A DNA stretch of 64,000 bases from Ciborinia camelliae (GCA_025890175.1 JANPYM010000002.1:4200369-4264368); one strand, 5' to 3'; numbered from the stretch's first letter, positions 46,813-58,969 are shown. Program-made: numbers and translations. The notes: generated by a model not told the origin, from the sequence alone.

Positions 46813-48956
46813 TATGATGATGCTGATGATTGAAGTTGATAACAGTAAAGTTTTAAAACTTGAAAATAGATGGTAATTGACTAAAATTAGTGTATAAAGA
46901 AGGACCGGCCTAAGTTGAAATTGAAATTTATTTCGAGAGGTAGAATTTAAAGAGTGTATAAAGTTGAAGTTCTCAGAACTGAACAAGAAGAGAATGTAGA
47001 TGTAGCTGAAAGGAAGGTTGCAAATGCGATGAGAAAATGGACTTGACAAATTTCTAGACCTTTTTATATCTTGAACCATTAACGCCCCTATCAATAATCA
47101 AGTCTGTATCAGCCTGGCAGGCGACTACCAGGTCGTATAATCTGCCTCTATCACATGGAGTTTCCACACTTGTGAATTCTTTTAGGTTCCGTAGATCATA
47201 CGGTAAGGGGAACGGGGTCAATGATCCAAATATCATCTGAAGAATCCTGCTCAATAAAACAAGCGCGTAATGAACCACATTCATCATAGTACATTGTATA
47301 TGTGACTGAAGTCCAGATGAATTATCGGTCATCCTCCGGATTGGTTGGAGTATATCAAATCAATCTGGTTCCTGCATGTTAGATAGCTCTTTTAATACCT
47401 AGATATTGCACCAACAGTCTCAAATAATGATACAGGGTCCTTCAATGACCTCTCTGACAGCCATCTGGGATCCGAATTTACATATCTGAAGAGATGAGAT
47501 GAATGATCATTGATGACATCGCCTAAAGTCAATGGCCTCGTCCCAAAGCTGGTACATTGGAAGCATGATATTCCTTTGACAGTCTCATGAAACCTAGGCA
47601 TTGAAATCGCGCAATATGTCATGATTGGGGAAATTGATGTGATGGTGTTGATATGAGACGAACCTTGTCGCAGAAGTAAGATCTGATTCCAAGCGATGTC
47701 TCCAACCCCTCTGGGGTAATCACACGTGACATCCATCCACCCATTTGAATGTCTTAATAGGATGCCATGTATTTTATCTGACTTGTTACCGTCACAGAAG
47801 TTCAGATGGAACTGTTAATCAAACTCCCTCGCGATCATTTTGGAATGTAATAAGAGTAAGGACAGAGCCATTATTCTGATAGGTATCACCTGATACAGAT
47901 AAATCAGCAGCAAACAAATAATACAAATGACAAATGATTGTAGTAGTATTATTAGTTAGTTGGATAATATATTCGAATGCATAGCGAGTTTAATTCTAGA
48001 AGAATAAAATGTTCATATTTATTTATATTGATATTGTATGATTATGGACCTAAGCTACTGATTCCTGCAACACATATTGAAAACCCACTTTCTCTTAATA
48101 CACAGTGTTCGCAGTGATGCTGCCGTCATCTTGGCTGCTCGTGAAGAGCGGCTCTTGCGTTCGCCCAACTTCGTATGGATGCCCGCGTGATTTCCTTGGA
48201 GTATGACTTCACGGCCACGGATTTTAACAAAAGAGTGATGGAAATTTGAATAGCAGTATCAAAATGGTAGTAAGATTATTAGGTAGTTTCCAATGTTTTG
48301 GACTTGCTAACAGGGGAAGTTGTGATGCTATAGAGGCTAAATTCGGAATCACATTTACTCAATGCTCAATTCTTTGCTTGGGATCCTACTGTGGTCTTAA
48401 ATTGCCTGAATCTCTGGGTGGATGAAGCAAGCGTATTGTGTTGGAGTGTCATCATAAGCTATTCTGCTAATCTCCAACTATCTCTTGTAAACTTCTTTCA
48501 TAGATTCTCCTGCGTATTTTGAATTACCAAATACCTTATTCTCAAATGATCCCCTGGAAGTAAAATTATCTGAATTTGTTTGGTGACATTGTATACCCCT
48601 TTCCACCCAAGGCAAATAAGTCCCTGGCGGTACCATTGCCAGTGCGAGAAACAAGGTAGTCTGCTATCACATCTGTTGCAACTCCCCATCACGTCGATAG
48701 TCAACATGGTGCAGGCGAGGTGCACCGTAGACATTTCCGAATTGGTCGAATTCGGAAGGATACAAATCATGAAGATTTTCATCTAGCGGAGCTTTGATGT
48801 GGTGGGGATCGTGGGGTAAATAAATTAGGGAGTCTGAGACCTACCACTTAACGAATATCAGAAAAGTTTAACTCACTACTCCACTTAACGCAGAGTTTTT
48901 TTGAATGACTTACTCCATAACCCCAAATGAAGCACACTCTAACATATAAAATCACA
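46813..48956. other. Intergenic 2.1 kb, no gene seen
   Basis: An ORF of 114 codons at 47392-47736 (minus) has no recognisable features. Composition is A+T-rich near 47930-48040. No supported gene. Confidence 0.5.
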
Positions 48957-49043
48957 GGCCTGATAGTTCAGTGGTAGAATTCTTGCTTTGGGTTGTTCAA
49001 TCTAAAATGTAAGAGGTCTCCGGTTCAATCCCGGATTAGGCCC
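48957..49043 (+). tRNA. tRNA-Pro (TGG), with intron
   Basis: Acceptor GGCCTGA pairs with TTAGGCC; D arm GTTC...GAAT; anticodon stem CTTGC/GTAAG with loop TTTGGG and anticodon TGG. About 15 nt of intron follow base 37. T arm is TCCGG-TTCAATC-CCGGA. Confidence 0.88.
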
Positions 49044-49637
49044 TGTCACATATCTTTTTGCCGTTACAGATGTTGCCACCGGGATTGTGCGTACCGGCGG
49101 ACTTTTGGCCTCCTCCTAGGCTTCTACACACACACTATTAGGTCTCACGGAGTCACAGCGTGCTGCTAGTATCTTGGCCGACTGTCATTTTGGTCCCCTT
49201 GGGAAAGTGGATAAAAGGTCAATGATTGGTGGTATACCGGAGCTGAAGACCCTCCCTTATGTGGGAATACTCCACTACAGCGGAACCGTGAGGTGGATCA
49301 GATTAAATCGAATATTGTGCTCCTATTATTCACTTATGAATCTATGATGAACTTAAATCCTCCAAGTACGTATGGTTGCTTGGTAGCTGTTGAAGATATA
49401 TCATATTACATGTAGACTAGTATTTATTGGATTCGGCGTTCAGGTCTTTATGCCGACTTTCCCTCTGATAATAGCACCCTGAGAGGTCCGTTTATGACAA
49501 TAGACAATAGCAAGCCAGGCACTAGATGACTTTCAAAAAAGTAGATGTAGTTCCAAAGATTTCTCTCCACACGGATAAACGTAGAGCAAGTTAAGATTCC
49601 CTATTGTCAAATAAAGGAAACACGTTTCATATAATCG
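49044..49637. other. Spacer between tRNA genes
   Basis: No gene seen. Confidence 0.6.
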
Positions 49638-49732
49638 GGCATGTTGCCAGAGTGGTTAATGGGTAAGACTTGAATGAATAATTCGGTTATCTTATGGTTT
49701 CGGCCTCGTAGGTTCAAATCCTGCACATGTCG
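49638..49732 (+). tRNA. tRNA-Ser (TGA), with intron
   Basis: Acceptor GGCATGT pairs with ACATGTC; anticodon stem TAAGA/TCTTA, anticodon TGA, intron of about 14-15 nt after base 37. A long variable arm (GGTTTCGGCC region) marks class II. T arm GTAGG-TTCAAAT-CCTGC; discriminator G. T-runs follow downstream. Confidence 0.87.
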
Positions 49733-50097
49733 TTTGGCTTTCTTTTATTTTTTTGCCAATTTTCTGGGGGAAAGGCTCTCCAACACCTTCCCAATTATTT
49801 TTCTCCAGCACTTCGCAAAAGGCAAAAGTAATCCTTTTAATCATTATTACGAGAGTCCGAATGACATAAGGGAATAAATAGTCTCCCTACCTACTTTACT
49901 ACTTTTTTCGATAAAGTAGATGGATAGATAGCATTACATTTTCACCCCACCTACCTCCACCATATCCAACACGCACCACAAAGGAAAAAAAAACAAAAAC
50001 TCTTCAACCCACCACAACTTCTTCAATCCTGAACTATTTTCGACTATTTTTGAACCAAAATGAAACCCCGAACTAGTTGCAAATTGCAAAAGGATAA
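49733..50097. other. Spacer between tRNA genes
   Basis: Short spacer of about 365 bp with A-rich blocks. No gene seen. Confidence 0.6.
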
Positions 50098-50200
50098 TGA
50101 TCACTGGCGGGGTCGAACCGCCGACCTTGGCGTCACATATTGCTCTGAATGAACAGAGTATATATTAGCACCACGCTCTAACCAACTGAGCTAAGCGACC
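50098..50200 (-). tRNA. tRNA-Ile (AAT), with intron, second copy
   Basis: Exon sequence nearly identical to the copy at 44663 (same acceptor, D arm, anticodon arm), with T stem GGCGG/CCGCC in place of GCGAG/CTCGT. The intron is shorter (about 31 nt) and unlike that of the other copy. A73; a short T run lies downstream. Confidence 0.9.
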
Positions 50201-51064
50201 TGATCAGTTGCTAATTGGATGGGAGGAGACGGACAAAAAGGAACTATAATGTCAAAGTGGAGGCTTGACAAGAAAGAGAAGAGAGGGGAGTGGGTGGGGA
50301 ACAACCTTCTTATCTGCTTGATGAGGGCGAGGCTCTTCATCATTCCGAGTAATTAGAACCTTCAGCCCTTTGTCTTCCAATTATTAGCAAATAAACTCCT
50401 CAAATACCATCGAAGCCCTTAGATTATGTATTGCAGCGCGGTTTGGGCAATTGGATCTCCCTGATTAGCCACCCCCATTCGGATGCGCAATAGCGACAAA
50501 AAGGGGATTTAATTCCCTCGGAACTACTGACTGGCGTCTGGCTTTCTCTGAATAAAGCGCCATCCAGGCTTTTGAGACAAAAATTATCACAGTGGAGTAG
50601 TGGATGTGGGATGGGAGATGGATGGGTGGTGAGCAACGGATAGGGAGGAAGGGGTGAGAGCAATGCGAGTGACGGTAGCTTGTAGATCTCAAACATCCCG
50701 CCCCGCCGTCGATGGGAAGTAAATTCCTTCTCATAACAATAATCAAGAATGATGCGAGAAGCCTGACATCTGATGCCGATGAAAAAAAGGGCAATGTCTA
50801 TTTTTGAATAGCTGCCACTGCAGCGAAGGTATTTCAATAATAACGATACGTAATTCCTCATATACAACAAAGAAAGGATGCACTCTTAGGTAGATCCTTC
50901 GAAAAGCAAAGACCAATAAACGGACGCCTTAAAGTCAACTGGTACCCCCTCCCCCCATCTCCAATCCTATCCCGATATGTGTATTCATCTAATCTTATGC
51001 GCCATTGTCATTCCTTTCCTTTCGCCCAGTCACATACAACAAGAATGATGGCAAAGTGTCACTT
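50201..51064. other. Intergenic, no gene seen
   Basis: A 148-codon minus-strand ORF (50424-50870) is low-complexity in its middle and unrecognised. No supported gene. Confidence 0.5.
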
Positions 51065-51989
51065 TCACTTTTTGGTTTTCCTACCAGCTTTCTTAGGTCC
51101 TGCCTTTTTCTTCTCCTCCTTTGGCTCTTCATTTTTGGATTTCTTCGCAGCGGGTTTCTCTTCCTTCTCCATCTCTTCATTGTCCTCGTCAGCTGCTTCA
51201 TTCTTTCTTTTCTCTATAGCAGCCTCTTTACTCCTCTCTTCAGCAGCACCTTCTGCCTTCTCCTGTTGTCGAGCACTACTTCTCGTTCCTTGCCTTGGTT
51301 CTTTCTTTGGTTTTGCGGCCTTCACGGTGGAACTTCCTTCAGGTCTACCCCTGCCTTTCTTTCCATCATCTGCCTTCTCCTCAGCTTCTTTATCCTGAGC
51401 ATTATCACCACCACTTTCTTCGTTATCACTATCCTTCCCCTCCCTGGCATGATCAAATTCAAAGGATATCTCATCTTCAGTGTCCTTCTTGGGTATTCCT
51501 CTCTTGGGTTTATCTTTGGAGCTATCTTCGTTCTCGGAATCACCTCCATCACCTCCATCATCTCGATATTTTTCTTTGGTTTTCTTAGCCTGAGGAGTGG
51601 CAGAGAGTCGGTTAAGAGACGACGCAAGTAGATATGGAAAAGGGATAGAGGAAACCCCGGATTAGATGACTTACATATGCAGCCACCTTTTCTTTACCAC
51701 TACCATCTTCATTGGTTTGTTGCTTGACTTCTTTTTTTGGAGTTATGGAAGGTCTGCCATAATGTAAAGGTTCGCCTTGAAGCAGGGCCTGCCATTCAAA
51801 GAGGCTCATTCTTTGACCACTACCACCCTGGTTGTCTTCTGTTTCTGGAAGTGAGAAAGGATTGGTGACAACCAAAGGCAAGGAAGAGTTGAAAGTGGTG
51901 CGAGGAGGAAAGGAATAAGAAACTTGCTCACTTTCGGTGATTTCTTTCTTGGCTTTCGGGTCAGCTGGTTTTCTCCTGGCAGGAGGCAT
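51065..51989 (-). CDS. Lys/Glu-rich nuclear-type protein with AT-hook-like motif
   Basis: A 279-residue protein from exons 51675-51989 and 51065-51589 (85-nt phase-0 intron). The N-terminal part (MPPARRKPADPKAKK, then PPRTTFNSSLPLVV, MSLFEWQALLQGEPLHYGRPS) has limited order and may be the conserved core. The rest is highly charged: DDGGDGGDSENEDSSKDK, KKGRGRPEGSS (an AT-hook-like GRGRP), and a long Lys/Glu/Ala tail that ends KKAGRKTKK. Predicted to be nuclear and DNA- or chromatin-associated by composition only. I do not recognise a named family. Confidence 0.75.
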
Positions 51990-53518
51990 GTTTGCGATTG
52001 TATAGTGGTAATATGAATCCAAGCTTTGGTATAGATAAATCGTCGGTGCTAATGCGTCATGAATGGGAAAGAATGCGCATGTGATACTCGTGATGTCGAT
52101 TAAAAAAGGAAAAGAAAGAAGTTTTAATAGCATGATATTGTGAAAAGTAAATCAATAAAATAAACCAAGCCTGGGGAAAGTGCGAGTTTGCGGAAGAGGG
52201 GGGATCAATGTCGTTAGTGTATTGCGCCTGCCGTGGATAAAATAGGGGCTAGTCATAGGCTTGTATCAGTTGCTATGGGCATTTACTAAGGTAACCTAGT
52301 GACACTGTTGATTGATTGCAAGTTACCTAATTTCCTACCAATCAACTACAACTTGAATAAAATCTTCATATGAAAGTACCACAGGAACAGGGAGACTTTT
52401 TTTCACTCGATTGATTTCTCTAGGAAGAACAATTGAGTTTCAATGGATGAGCCAAGAGCCATGAGAATCTGGATATGATGGACCCCCATTGTAGACCTAG
52501 CACTTTGGGCCAGCATTCCTTTCCGAGTTCAATTCTCAATACTTCAATGGTGCAAATATCACGAGAGGTAGGAGATTCTAGACGAAGTTTTGGGTTCGCC
52601 TTCACCGCTGAAAACGCTTGAGATCAACCACTTGATTCCTTGTGGCTAGGCAGGGCCATAATGGTTGAATTGCTGCCAGCTATGTTGTTCAAGTGAGATA
52701 TTCTGCCGTGAATTAGAACAAAGTTTCTACCCCAAGGGTGAGGGATGATGCGGGAAATCTACGAAAATGATTTCAAGTGGTATTTCGAGAATCGTTGAAA
52801 TACCTTTGGCATGAGACTGTTTTCCAGCTCTACGGTTATTTCTACTCTCTTCTCGATATCGAAGAGCCAGAATGATATGGCGAAAAATCAGACACTCCTG
52901 ACCAGGACTCTTAGAAATTGCTGTGGTAAAAATGAGAATTTGAGGTACAAGCATGATTCTGGCACCAGTGAAAATTGTTGGAGAATCGAGGTGTGCCTTT
53001 GTAGAAGGGTCTAGGACTTTAAATTACAATGGTTTATGTACCAACCGATCCAGTGATCCGGAATAGGTTTCCTCGCGTGGTCATCATCTACTGAATCACT
53101 AAGTTGAGAGTGTTCTCTTGGACATGCCTCGAACATTAATTCGATATCAGTTCACTAGCCTACATGGGAAATTCAAAATCTGGGGAAGTTATTTGTGCAT
53201 GAGATTTGCTTTCGGAGATTTCATCAAAGAGAGACATTCCCGAGAAGCTATTCAGATGAAATAGTGCATTGGATTTCATCTCACATCCACTACGCATTTC
53301 TCGCCGTAAAAGTGTCCATGAGATTAGATGAGATTAGATGAGATGAGAATATCAGATATAAAAAAAAATAATCCCAGGCGCGCCTCGGCACGACGCGTCT
53401 CCAACAACACCTTCAACGCGTACGGTCCATGAGTCAATATATGTTCTACACAAGCCTCATGGTATAAGTGGTAATCCCAAGCATTGTTAGGAAACCTCTC
53501 AGCAATAAAGCTCTATTA
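51990..53518. other. Intergenic, no gene seen
   Basis: Spacer between divergent genes. It has GATTAGATGA repeats at about 53318-53345. No supported gene; the ORFs are short and unrecognised. Confidence 0.5.
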
Positions 53519-54445
53519 ATGAAGAAAAAGATGGCCCATCATCTCAAATCCCAGTCCGCAAAGAAAAGGATGTCGACGGACAAAATCTATAGGGAAAAGA
53601 CATCTTATGAGGAGTATGTTTCCCAAACACAATTCATATTTAAAACTCTCCAGCACTAAATAAGCAAAAGCTAACCAAACATTTCCAGCATGCTAGATAG
53701 CCCCATAATAGACCTATACATCGGACCCAAACGCAAAAAATTCAGTATCCACCGGGGACTTCTCTGCGCCAAATCTCCCTTCTTCGCAGATATCTTCCTA
53801 AACAACGATGAGCTCAGCGAGGGAAAGGAAGACCATTACCTGCCCAAGATCAGCTCGGAGCATTTCTCCATCATAATGAAATGGTTATATCGGGGGACCC
53901 TGGACACGGGGTTTGAAAAGGAAGGAAACAAACCAAGTTGTGCGGCGATAGAGGTTTACGCCTTAGCACACCATTTGGGGATGACGGAGATGATGGATAA
54001 AGTATTATCTGGGCTGGGAAGGAGATATGTGGAGAAGAGGTTTTCGCCCAATGTTTATGCCATCGAGTTGGCGTTTGAGTTGACGGAACCTTTGGGGTCT
54101 AGTGATGGAGATTGTGGATTGAGAAGGTGGATGGCGAGGTGGTATGCTATCATGCTGCTTTTTCCAGAGGGGGTAGCATCGACGGCTGGAAATGGTATCT
54201 CGGAAGATGGTTTGGCTGATTTGGGGCTGAGATTTCCGTCATTGTATCGAAGTGTGTTGGGCATTTTGAGAGGGGCTGAAGGGTGGAAAGATGTTAGGAC
54301 TAAATTTTATGAAGAGAAGATTTGTTCGTTTCATGAGCATGAAGCCGGGGATAAGAGCTGTGAGGATGCTGGAAAGTTTTGGGGTATCTTCAGAAGCAAG
54401 GAAGCGGAGGCTGGGTGGATGTCAGTGAGTAGAGGGGGAATTTAA
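53519..54445 (+). CDS. BTB/POZ-domain protein
   Basis: Predicted 283-residue protein. Exon 1 is 53519-53613 and exon 2 is 53689-54445; donor GTATGT, 75-nt intron, phase 2, giving TSYED-MLDSPIIDLYIG. The short first exon is basic (KSQSAKKRMSTDK). The BTB fold occupies about residues 35-120: DLYIGPKRKKFSIHRGLLC, SPFFADIFLNN, then YLPKISSEHFSIIMKWLYRG and AIEVYALAHHLGMTEMMDKVL. BTB domains mediate dimerisation and often act as CUL3 substrate adaptors; fungal BTB-only proteins of this size are numerous and mostly uncharacterised. If the exon join is wrong, the ATG at 53690 gives a 251-residue form. Confidence 0.88.
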
Positions 54446-55209
54446 GGGGAAATTTATATACAGGTTATATTTATGACGGCGCATTGGATGGAAAGGTGTG
54501 GCATATAGGTTAGTGAGCATGGCGTCCATATGATGTTTCGAGTACTGGATATATTCAGAGAATAAGATACCCATCCCGTTCAATTCAAATGTTTATATGT
54601 GGGACGACAATATGGATCCAAGTCACTTTCACATATGAGTAGCCATTCCTAAATATGCATCACCTAACGCTTGTTGCTGGTAGGACGACCAGTAGGACGA
54701 CCAGCAAGACGGCCAGCAAGACGTATTTGAGCCTCAAATACACATACCAACTGCTCCCAGGCTCATCAAAGCTTATGTAGCAATTATGGTTAGGTAAAGT
54801 TCCACCCCAAGTTATGCTTTTGAAAGGGTTCAATGGGCAGAACAGGTCGCTTCTTTCCGCTACTGCTTGTTCTGGGACGTTATACAAAATATTCAGCAAT
54901 CAAGACGGTACAAGTTCTTAAAATCGTCCTTCATTAGGGTGGAAACCTTGGTCTATAAACAGATTAATCATCCCACCAATATGGACTGCACAAACCAATA
55001 TAAACTGCACAAACGCACTGATATCGTTCCCAAGCAGCGCAAAGAGGGGAGAGTTTCGCAGTCGCAATAAGAGCACCAAATAAAAAGTATCTCCATGTCG
55101 TAACATTTAGAAGCCAGTCACCCCACGCCTACAGACCAATCCTAATAAGTGTGGTCCTACGAAAATCATGCCCCCTCCCAATCCATAATCCTTTATAACC
55201 CAATTTCCT
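54446..55209. other. Intergenic with short tandem repeat
   Basis: TAGGACGACCAG/CAAGACGGCCAG degenerate tandem repeat at about 54680-54723. No gene seen. Confidence 0.55.
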
Positions 55210-55860
55210 TTACTTCTTGGCTGGGTACTTGGTCTTGAAAAGGTATGAACTCAAGTAATAATCTCCCACGGCCAAAACTCCTACAACACCAGCCCATGCG
55301 CCCACAACCTTCCAAGTCAACTCCCCCCTTGCGTACTTTTGATATGCTCCGAATCCCAACCCAGTGCTCAACGCCGCAACCGCAATCGCATTTCCAATCA
55401 CTACAGGGTTATCGCTGTTCTCTTGAACACGGCTCTTCCCCTTCTTTGATTTCTTGGCAGCGGCATCCTTTGCGGATTGGATCTTGGCCTCAATTTGTTC
55501 GGCTTCTTTCTCGAGACGGTTGGCTTGTGTTTCGGTTTGGACTGGTTGTGACTGGAAATCCGAGGGAACAGTATGTACAGAGTCGGTATCGACATCAATT
55601 AGGGAGGAGGTGGAGGCACTTTCGGTGGGGACAATAGATGGTGGGGCAGGAGCACGTTTCTGTGGCGGAACGATTAGTTCTTGGCCTGAATGAGTAGTAA
55701 ATACTGTCCGGGTACGGAGAGGTAGAAAGGGTTCCTTTGATGATGATGAGAAAGAAAACAGTGGTGAGAGAATATAAAGTAAATGGAGGAGCCAAGGGGA
55801 TTAACGTACCTCCTCATCAGTCTGTTGTGGACCTGAAGCTGCTGCTTGTGCGTAAGACAT
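55210..55860 (-). CDS. OM14 C-terminal-domain-like mitochondrial outer membrane protein
   Basis: A 166-residue protein: exon 1 55810-55860 (MSYAQAAASGPQQTDEE) and exon 2 55210-55659, beginning KRAPAPPSIVP. The acceptor at CCACAG keeps frame; a closer AG (near 55686) does not. A Ser/Thr/Asp-rich linker leads into an amphipathic helix (ANRLEKEAEQIEAKIQSAKDAAAKKSKKG region). Two membrane spans follow: VVIGNAIAVAALSTGLGFGAY and VVGAWAGVVGVLAVGDYYL, and a KTKYPAKK tail. This matches fungal proteins with the OM14 C-terminal domain; in yeast OM14 is an abundant outer-membrane protein that receives ribosome-bound NAC. Orthology is inferred. Confidence 0.82.
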
Positions 55861-56565
55861 CTTGGGGATAACGGGTTGGTAAGATATGGGTGAGTGTGTG
55901 GGTGGGTGTGTGGGTGAGTCGGTGGGTGTAAGGTTTGCGAGTACAGTATTGTCGAGGAGATGGATATCAAGAGGAAGGTTACTTCGATGATGAGAAACTG
56001 ATCAAATCGAATGAGTGAATGATAAAAAGTTGTTTGTGTTTATTCTGAGAACAAGGAAACATGTGAGAAACTGGGAAGATTTCAATGGCCCAGTGTGGCT
56101 GAAGCTTGATGTCGCTTAGAGTGGACCTTGAAGGAGAGGGAGAAATTCCATATGTTGACGTAGGCGGCTCAAATGAGATGAAATGAGAAGTGGATCTAGA
56201 TTTTGGTATAAAGTACTGACAGTGCGTGATTCAAGTGTTCAATGTTACTTGGAGTGGTTCGACTCGATATGCGAATGGGAGGGATTTTGGTAACTTATAT
56301 CGAAGAGTCCGGTACAGCATTGAGGATAGATGCAACAAGTCTTATATATAATAGAACGGGTGGTTCTTGTGATCAAAAACGTCCGAGTCTAGGGATGGGA
56401 ACAAAGAATCGTATCTCAAAGACCAAAAACGATCAGCATGTTTATATAGCGGTACTATGTACAGTATACAAGTGTAACCCAATGCCCAATGCCCAATGCT
56501 CAATGCTCAATGCTTTTGTCTTTTATTATATTTAGTTAGTACAATAAAATTACAATCTATAGGAC
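55861..56565. other. Intergenic, no gene seen
   Basis: Has GTGTGGGTGGGTGTGTGGGTGAG at about 55895-55918 and CCAATGCTCAATGCTCAATG repeats at about 56485-56515. No gene. Confidence 0.6.
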
Positions 56566-57620
56566 TTATTTTTTGGACGTAGCATCATGAGCAGCCTTTG
56601 GGACTAACTCCCCCCCTTCATCCCCCGAGTTTTGTGCAGGTTCTGGCATCGTTGGTGTTGATATCTCCGAACGTTTCTCTTCTGTCGGCCTCGATTTTGG
56701 CTCGGTAGCCTTTTGTGTCGTTGGTGTTAATGGCTCCAAGGATTTCTCTTCTGACCCTTTGGACACTGGAGCTTTTTTTGTCGATTGCTTGGACGTGTCC
56801 GAAGTATCTTCCTCTAATCCCTTTGCCGCCTCTCTAGCTCGAAGCTCCTCCTCTACCTCAGCCTCATCATCTTCCAACTGCGATGCATACATCTCTGGAT
56901 GTTCTCGGAAGCAGTCTTGCATTCCCCTAAAAATTATTAGTAATGAACTATATGAGACTCCAGATCCGCGAACTTACTTGAACTTTTCTATACATTCAAC
57001 CCCCTTTGGCTCCTCTTTTGAATAAACAAAACAGCTGAAGGCAGCTTTGAACTCTTCTCCGCAAGGTCCATGTGCCATACCTCCCAGGCAAGGACAATCC
57101 CAATTGATTTCCCCAGTTTCCGGATTAAATGCACCTTGTTGACCAGCTTCATCTTCTAATCCTTCCAACTCCCCTTCCTCCTCGGCTCCATCTTCTGCGA
57201 CAACTGTTTTCGCGGCAGATTCGTGTTCCCTTTTATCTTGTTCTGCTGCGGCTTGTGCTTGTCGCTTTCGTTTTTCCTCAACTACTGCATCAACAGTGGC
57301 CAAATCTGATTCTCGAACTCTGTGTATCGATTCGTCTAGCTTTTCAATTGCTGCCATTCCAATCAGCATCTTCTTGAGAATCGCCCCTTAAATGCCAGTA
57401 TTCTCCTACCTTCCGGTTCCTCGGCGAAAACATTGCTTGTATTATACCAATATATTCCTGCTCCTGCCAATGCCCATCTTGCAACACTGCTTTTCCAAGT
57501 CCGGGACTTTTGTGAGGGTGGTGCTGTGCTTAAAAATCGTCGCGCGGAAGTCGTATTGATGACAGATTTGGACTGCGGTAATGTCCGTCTCGGCGCAGCT
57601 CGTAGAACTGACTTATACAT
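56566..57620 (-). CDS. MIA40: Mitochondrial intermembrane space import oxidoreductase Mia40/Tim40
   Basis: Inner-membrane-anchored disulfide carrier that imports and oxidises small Cys proteins; 314 residues. Exons: 57410-57620, 56978-57350, 56566-56926; introns 59 and 51 nt. The N-terminus is a presequence ([13 protein letters not shown]) with a membrane anchor near residues 48-60. A Glu-rich linker precedes the catalytic domain: CPC at 156-158, then twin CX9C pairs (167/177 and 190/200), in the order seen in the family ([31 protein letters not shown]). The C-terminal 100 residues are charged and disordered. It is divergent from the thiamine pyrophosphokinase gene. Confidence 0.96.
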
Positions 57621-58069
57621 GGTGGGATACTTTTGAAGCAAGACAGTAAAACGAGAACGCCAACGTAATGGTAAAAAAGGGAAAGACGGAAGGACGGAAA
57701 GCTCAGAGTCAAATTGTCAATATTGAAGCTCTATTTGTAAGCATCTCCAGATTTTCGGAACCACCGAATAGATCCGATCAGAAATCCAGAAAATACAAAG
57801 ATCATGTGATTTACGATAAGATAAGATATGATTCCAAGTCTCGACTTTCTCCTTGCACCAGCCAAATTATTTCCGTGTTTTGTTGCTTTCTCACCGTAGC
57901 CCTTCATGATAATACCATCGAGTTGCTTTGACTGCCGGAGGTAGTCCCTTTCTTCTCTTTGTTGAGACTTTACAAGCCTGGACGGCTAATAAGGGCTGAC
58001 TTCGCCTCGACGTTTACAAACCTTTCCAAGGGCTTCACGACGGACACCCTCGAAACGCCGGTGAAGATC
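57621..58069. other. Divergent promoter between MIA40 and TPK
   Basis: About 450 bp between the two start codons. The TPK frame is open upstream to about 57959 but has no ATG there. No other gene seen. Confidence 0.5.
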
Positions 58070-58969
58070 ATGGGCTCGCAAGATGTAGTAACCTGGCGTC
58101 CTGCTGATATATTCTCTGATACCCCAGCCGATCATAAGGAATTCGCACTCATTGTCCTAAATCAACCTCTGGAGCTCCCTTCTAAAATCTATAAGAAGCT
58201 ATGGGATAATGCTGCATACCACATCGCGGCTGACGGTGGCGCAGACCAGGTGTATGAGAAGAACCACAAGGCACCTTTCAATACGGATTTTCCAGATCCA
58301 GCCCTCGAAGATGAAAAAAAAGATAAAGATCATCTTGATATTGATACTATCATTGGCGACTTCGATTCCATGTCCCCCAACCTCTTCAAGTATTTTGAGG
58401 ATAATGGTACTGAAATCATTAGAGATGGTGATCAATATTCTACGGATTTTACCAAAGCAGTGCGATACGTCAAAACCTTTGAGCAACCAGCCGGCTCGGA
58501 AAGGACCCCACCATGTCTCCATCGTCAGAAGAGACTAGAGAAACTCAAGCAACTACCTAGACCTCTCGATATTATTTGTCTTGGCGGCTTAGGAGGAAGA
58601 GTTGATCAAGCCCTCTCACAACTTCATCATCTTTATATGTTTCAGCAAGAGCCGAACTATTCCAAGGGCAAAATGTACCTGGTTTCTAGTGAAGCGATTA
58701 CTTTTGTCCTTAAGGCTGGAAAACACAAGATAAAGATCAAGGAAGAGGGCAGATTGTTAAAATTGGGGAAGCACATTGGGATTTTGCCAGTCAAGGAGCC
58801 TTCAGTAATTACCACGCAGGGCTTAGAATGGGATGTGACTGATTGGAAGACGGAGTTTGGGGGTGAAATGAGTACCAGCAACCATGCGAGGGAGGACTGG
58901 GCGACGATTGAAACGACGAAGGATGTCGTTTTTACGATTGATTTCGTTCTCAACAAGATGGATGGATGA
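58070..58969 (+). CDS. THI80: Thiamine pyrophosphokinase
   Basis: Transfers pyrophosphate from ATP to thiamine, giving thiamine diphosphate; cytosolic. Intronless, 299 residues. Family motifs: ALIVLNQPLEL, AADGGADQVYE, IIGDFDSM, the catalytic DGDQYSTDFTKA, and GGLGGRVDQALSQLHHL. The C-terminal beta domain contains GKHIGILPV and LEWDVTDW, the thiamine-binding part. ATG at 58070 is the first in frame. The middle loop (RTPPCLHRQKRLEKLK) is the variable insertion usual for fungi. Confidence 0.95.
   Translation: MGSQDVVTWRPADIFSDTPADHKEFALIVLNQPLELPSKIYKKLWDNAAYHIAADGGADQVYEKNHKAPFNTDFPDPALEDEKKDKDHLDIDTIIGDFDSMSPNLFKYFEDNGTEIIRDGDQYSTDFTKAVRYVKTFEQPAGSERTPPCLHRQKRLEKLKQLPRPLDIICLGGLGGRVDQALSQLHHLYMFQQEPNYSKGKMYLVSSEAITFVLKAGKHKIKIKEEGRLLKLGKHIGILPVKEPSVITTQGLEWDVTDWKTEFGGEMSTSNHAREDWATIETTKDVVFTIDFVLNKMDG

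Noticed and set aside
46813..47094. 94-residue N-terminal extension of the secreted Ser/Thr-rich protein
   Set aside because: It would bury the signal peptide, and its sequence looks like an untranslated leader.
47392..47736. 114-codon minus-strand ORF
   Set aside because: No motif, splice context or promoter signal that separates it from chance.
50424..50870. 148-codon minus-strand ORF
   Set aside because: Low-complexity Pro/His middle, no family features, and overlapping frames of similar length.
55687..55809. OM14-like intron ending at the first AG (CATTCAG)
   Set aside because: It breaks the frame after exon 1; the CCACAG acceptor gives an in-frame KRAPAP continuation.
57387..57409. 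23-nt intron in MIA40
   Set aside because: Too short for a spliceosomal intron; a 59-nt GT-AG intron with a CTGAT branch site gives a correct frame.
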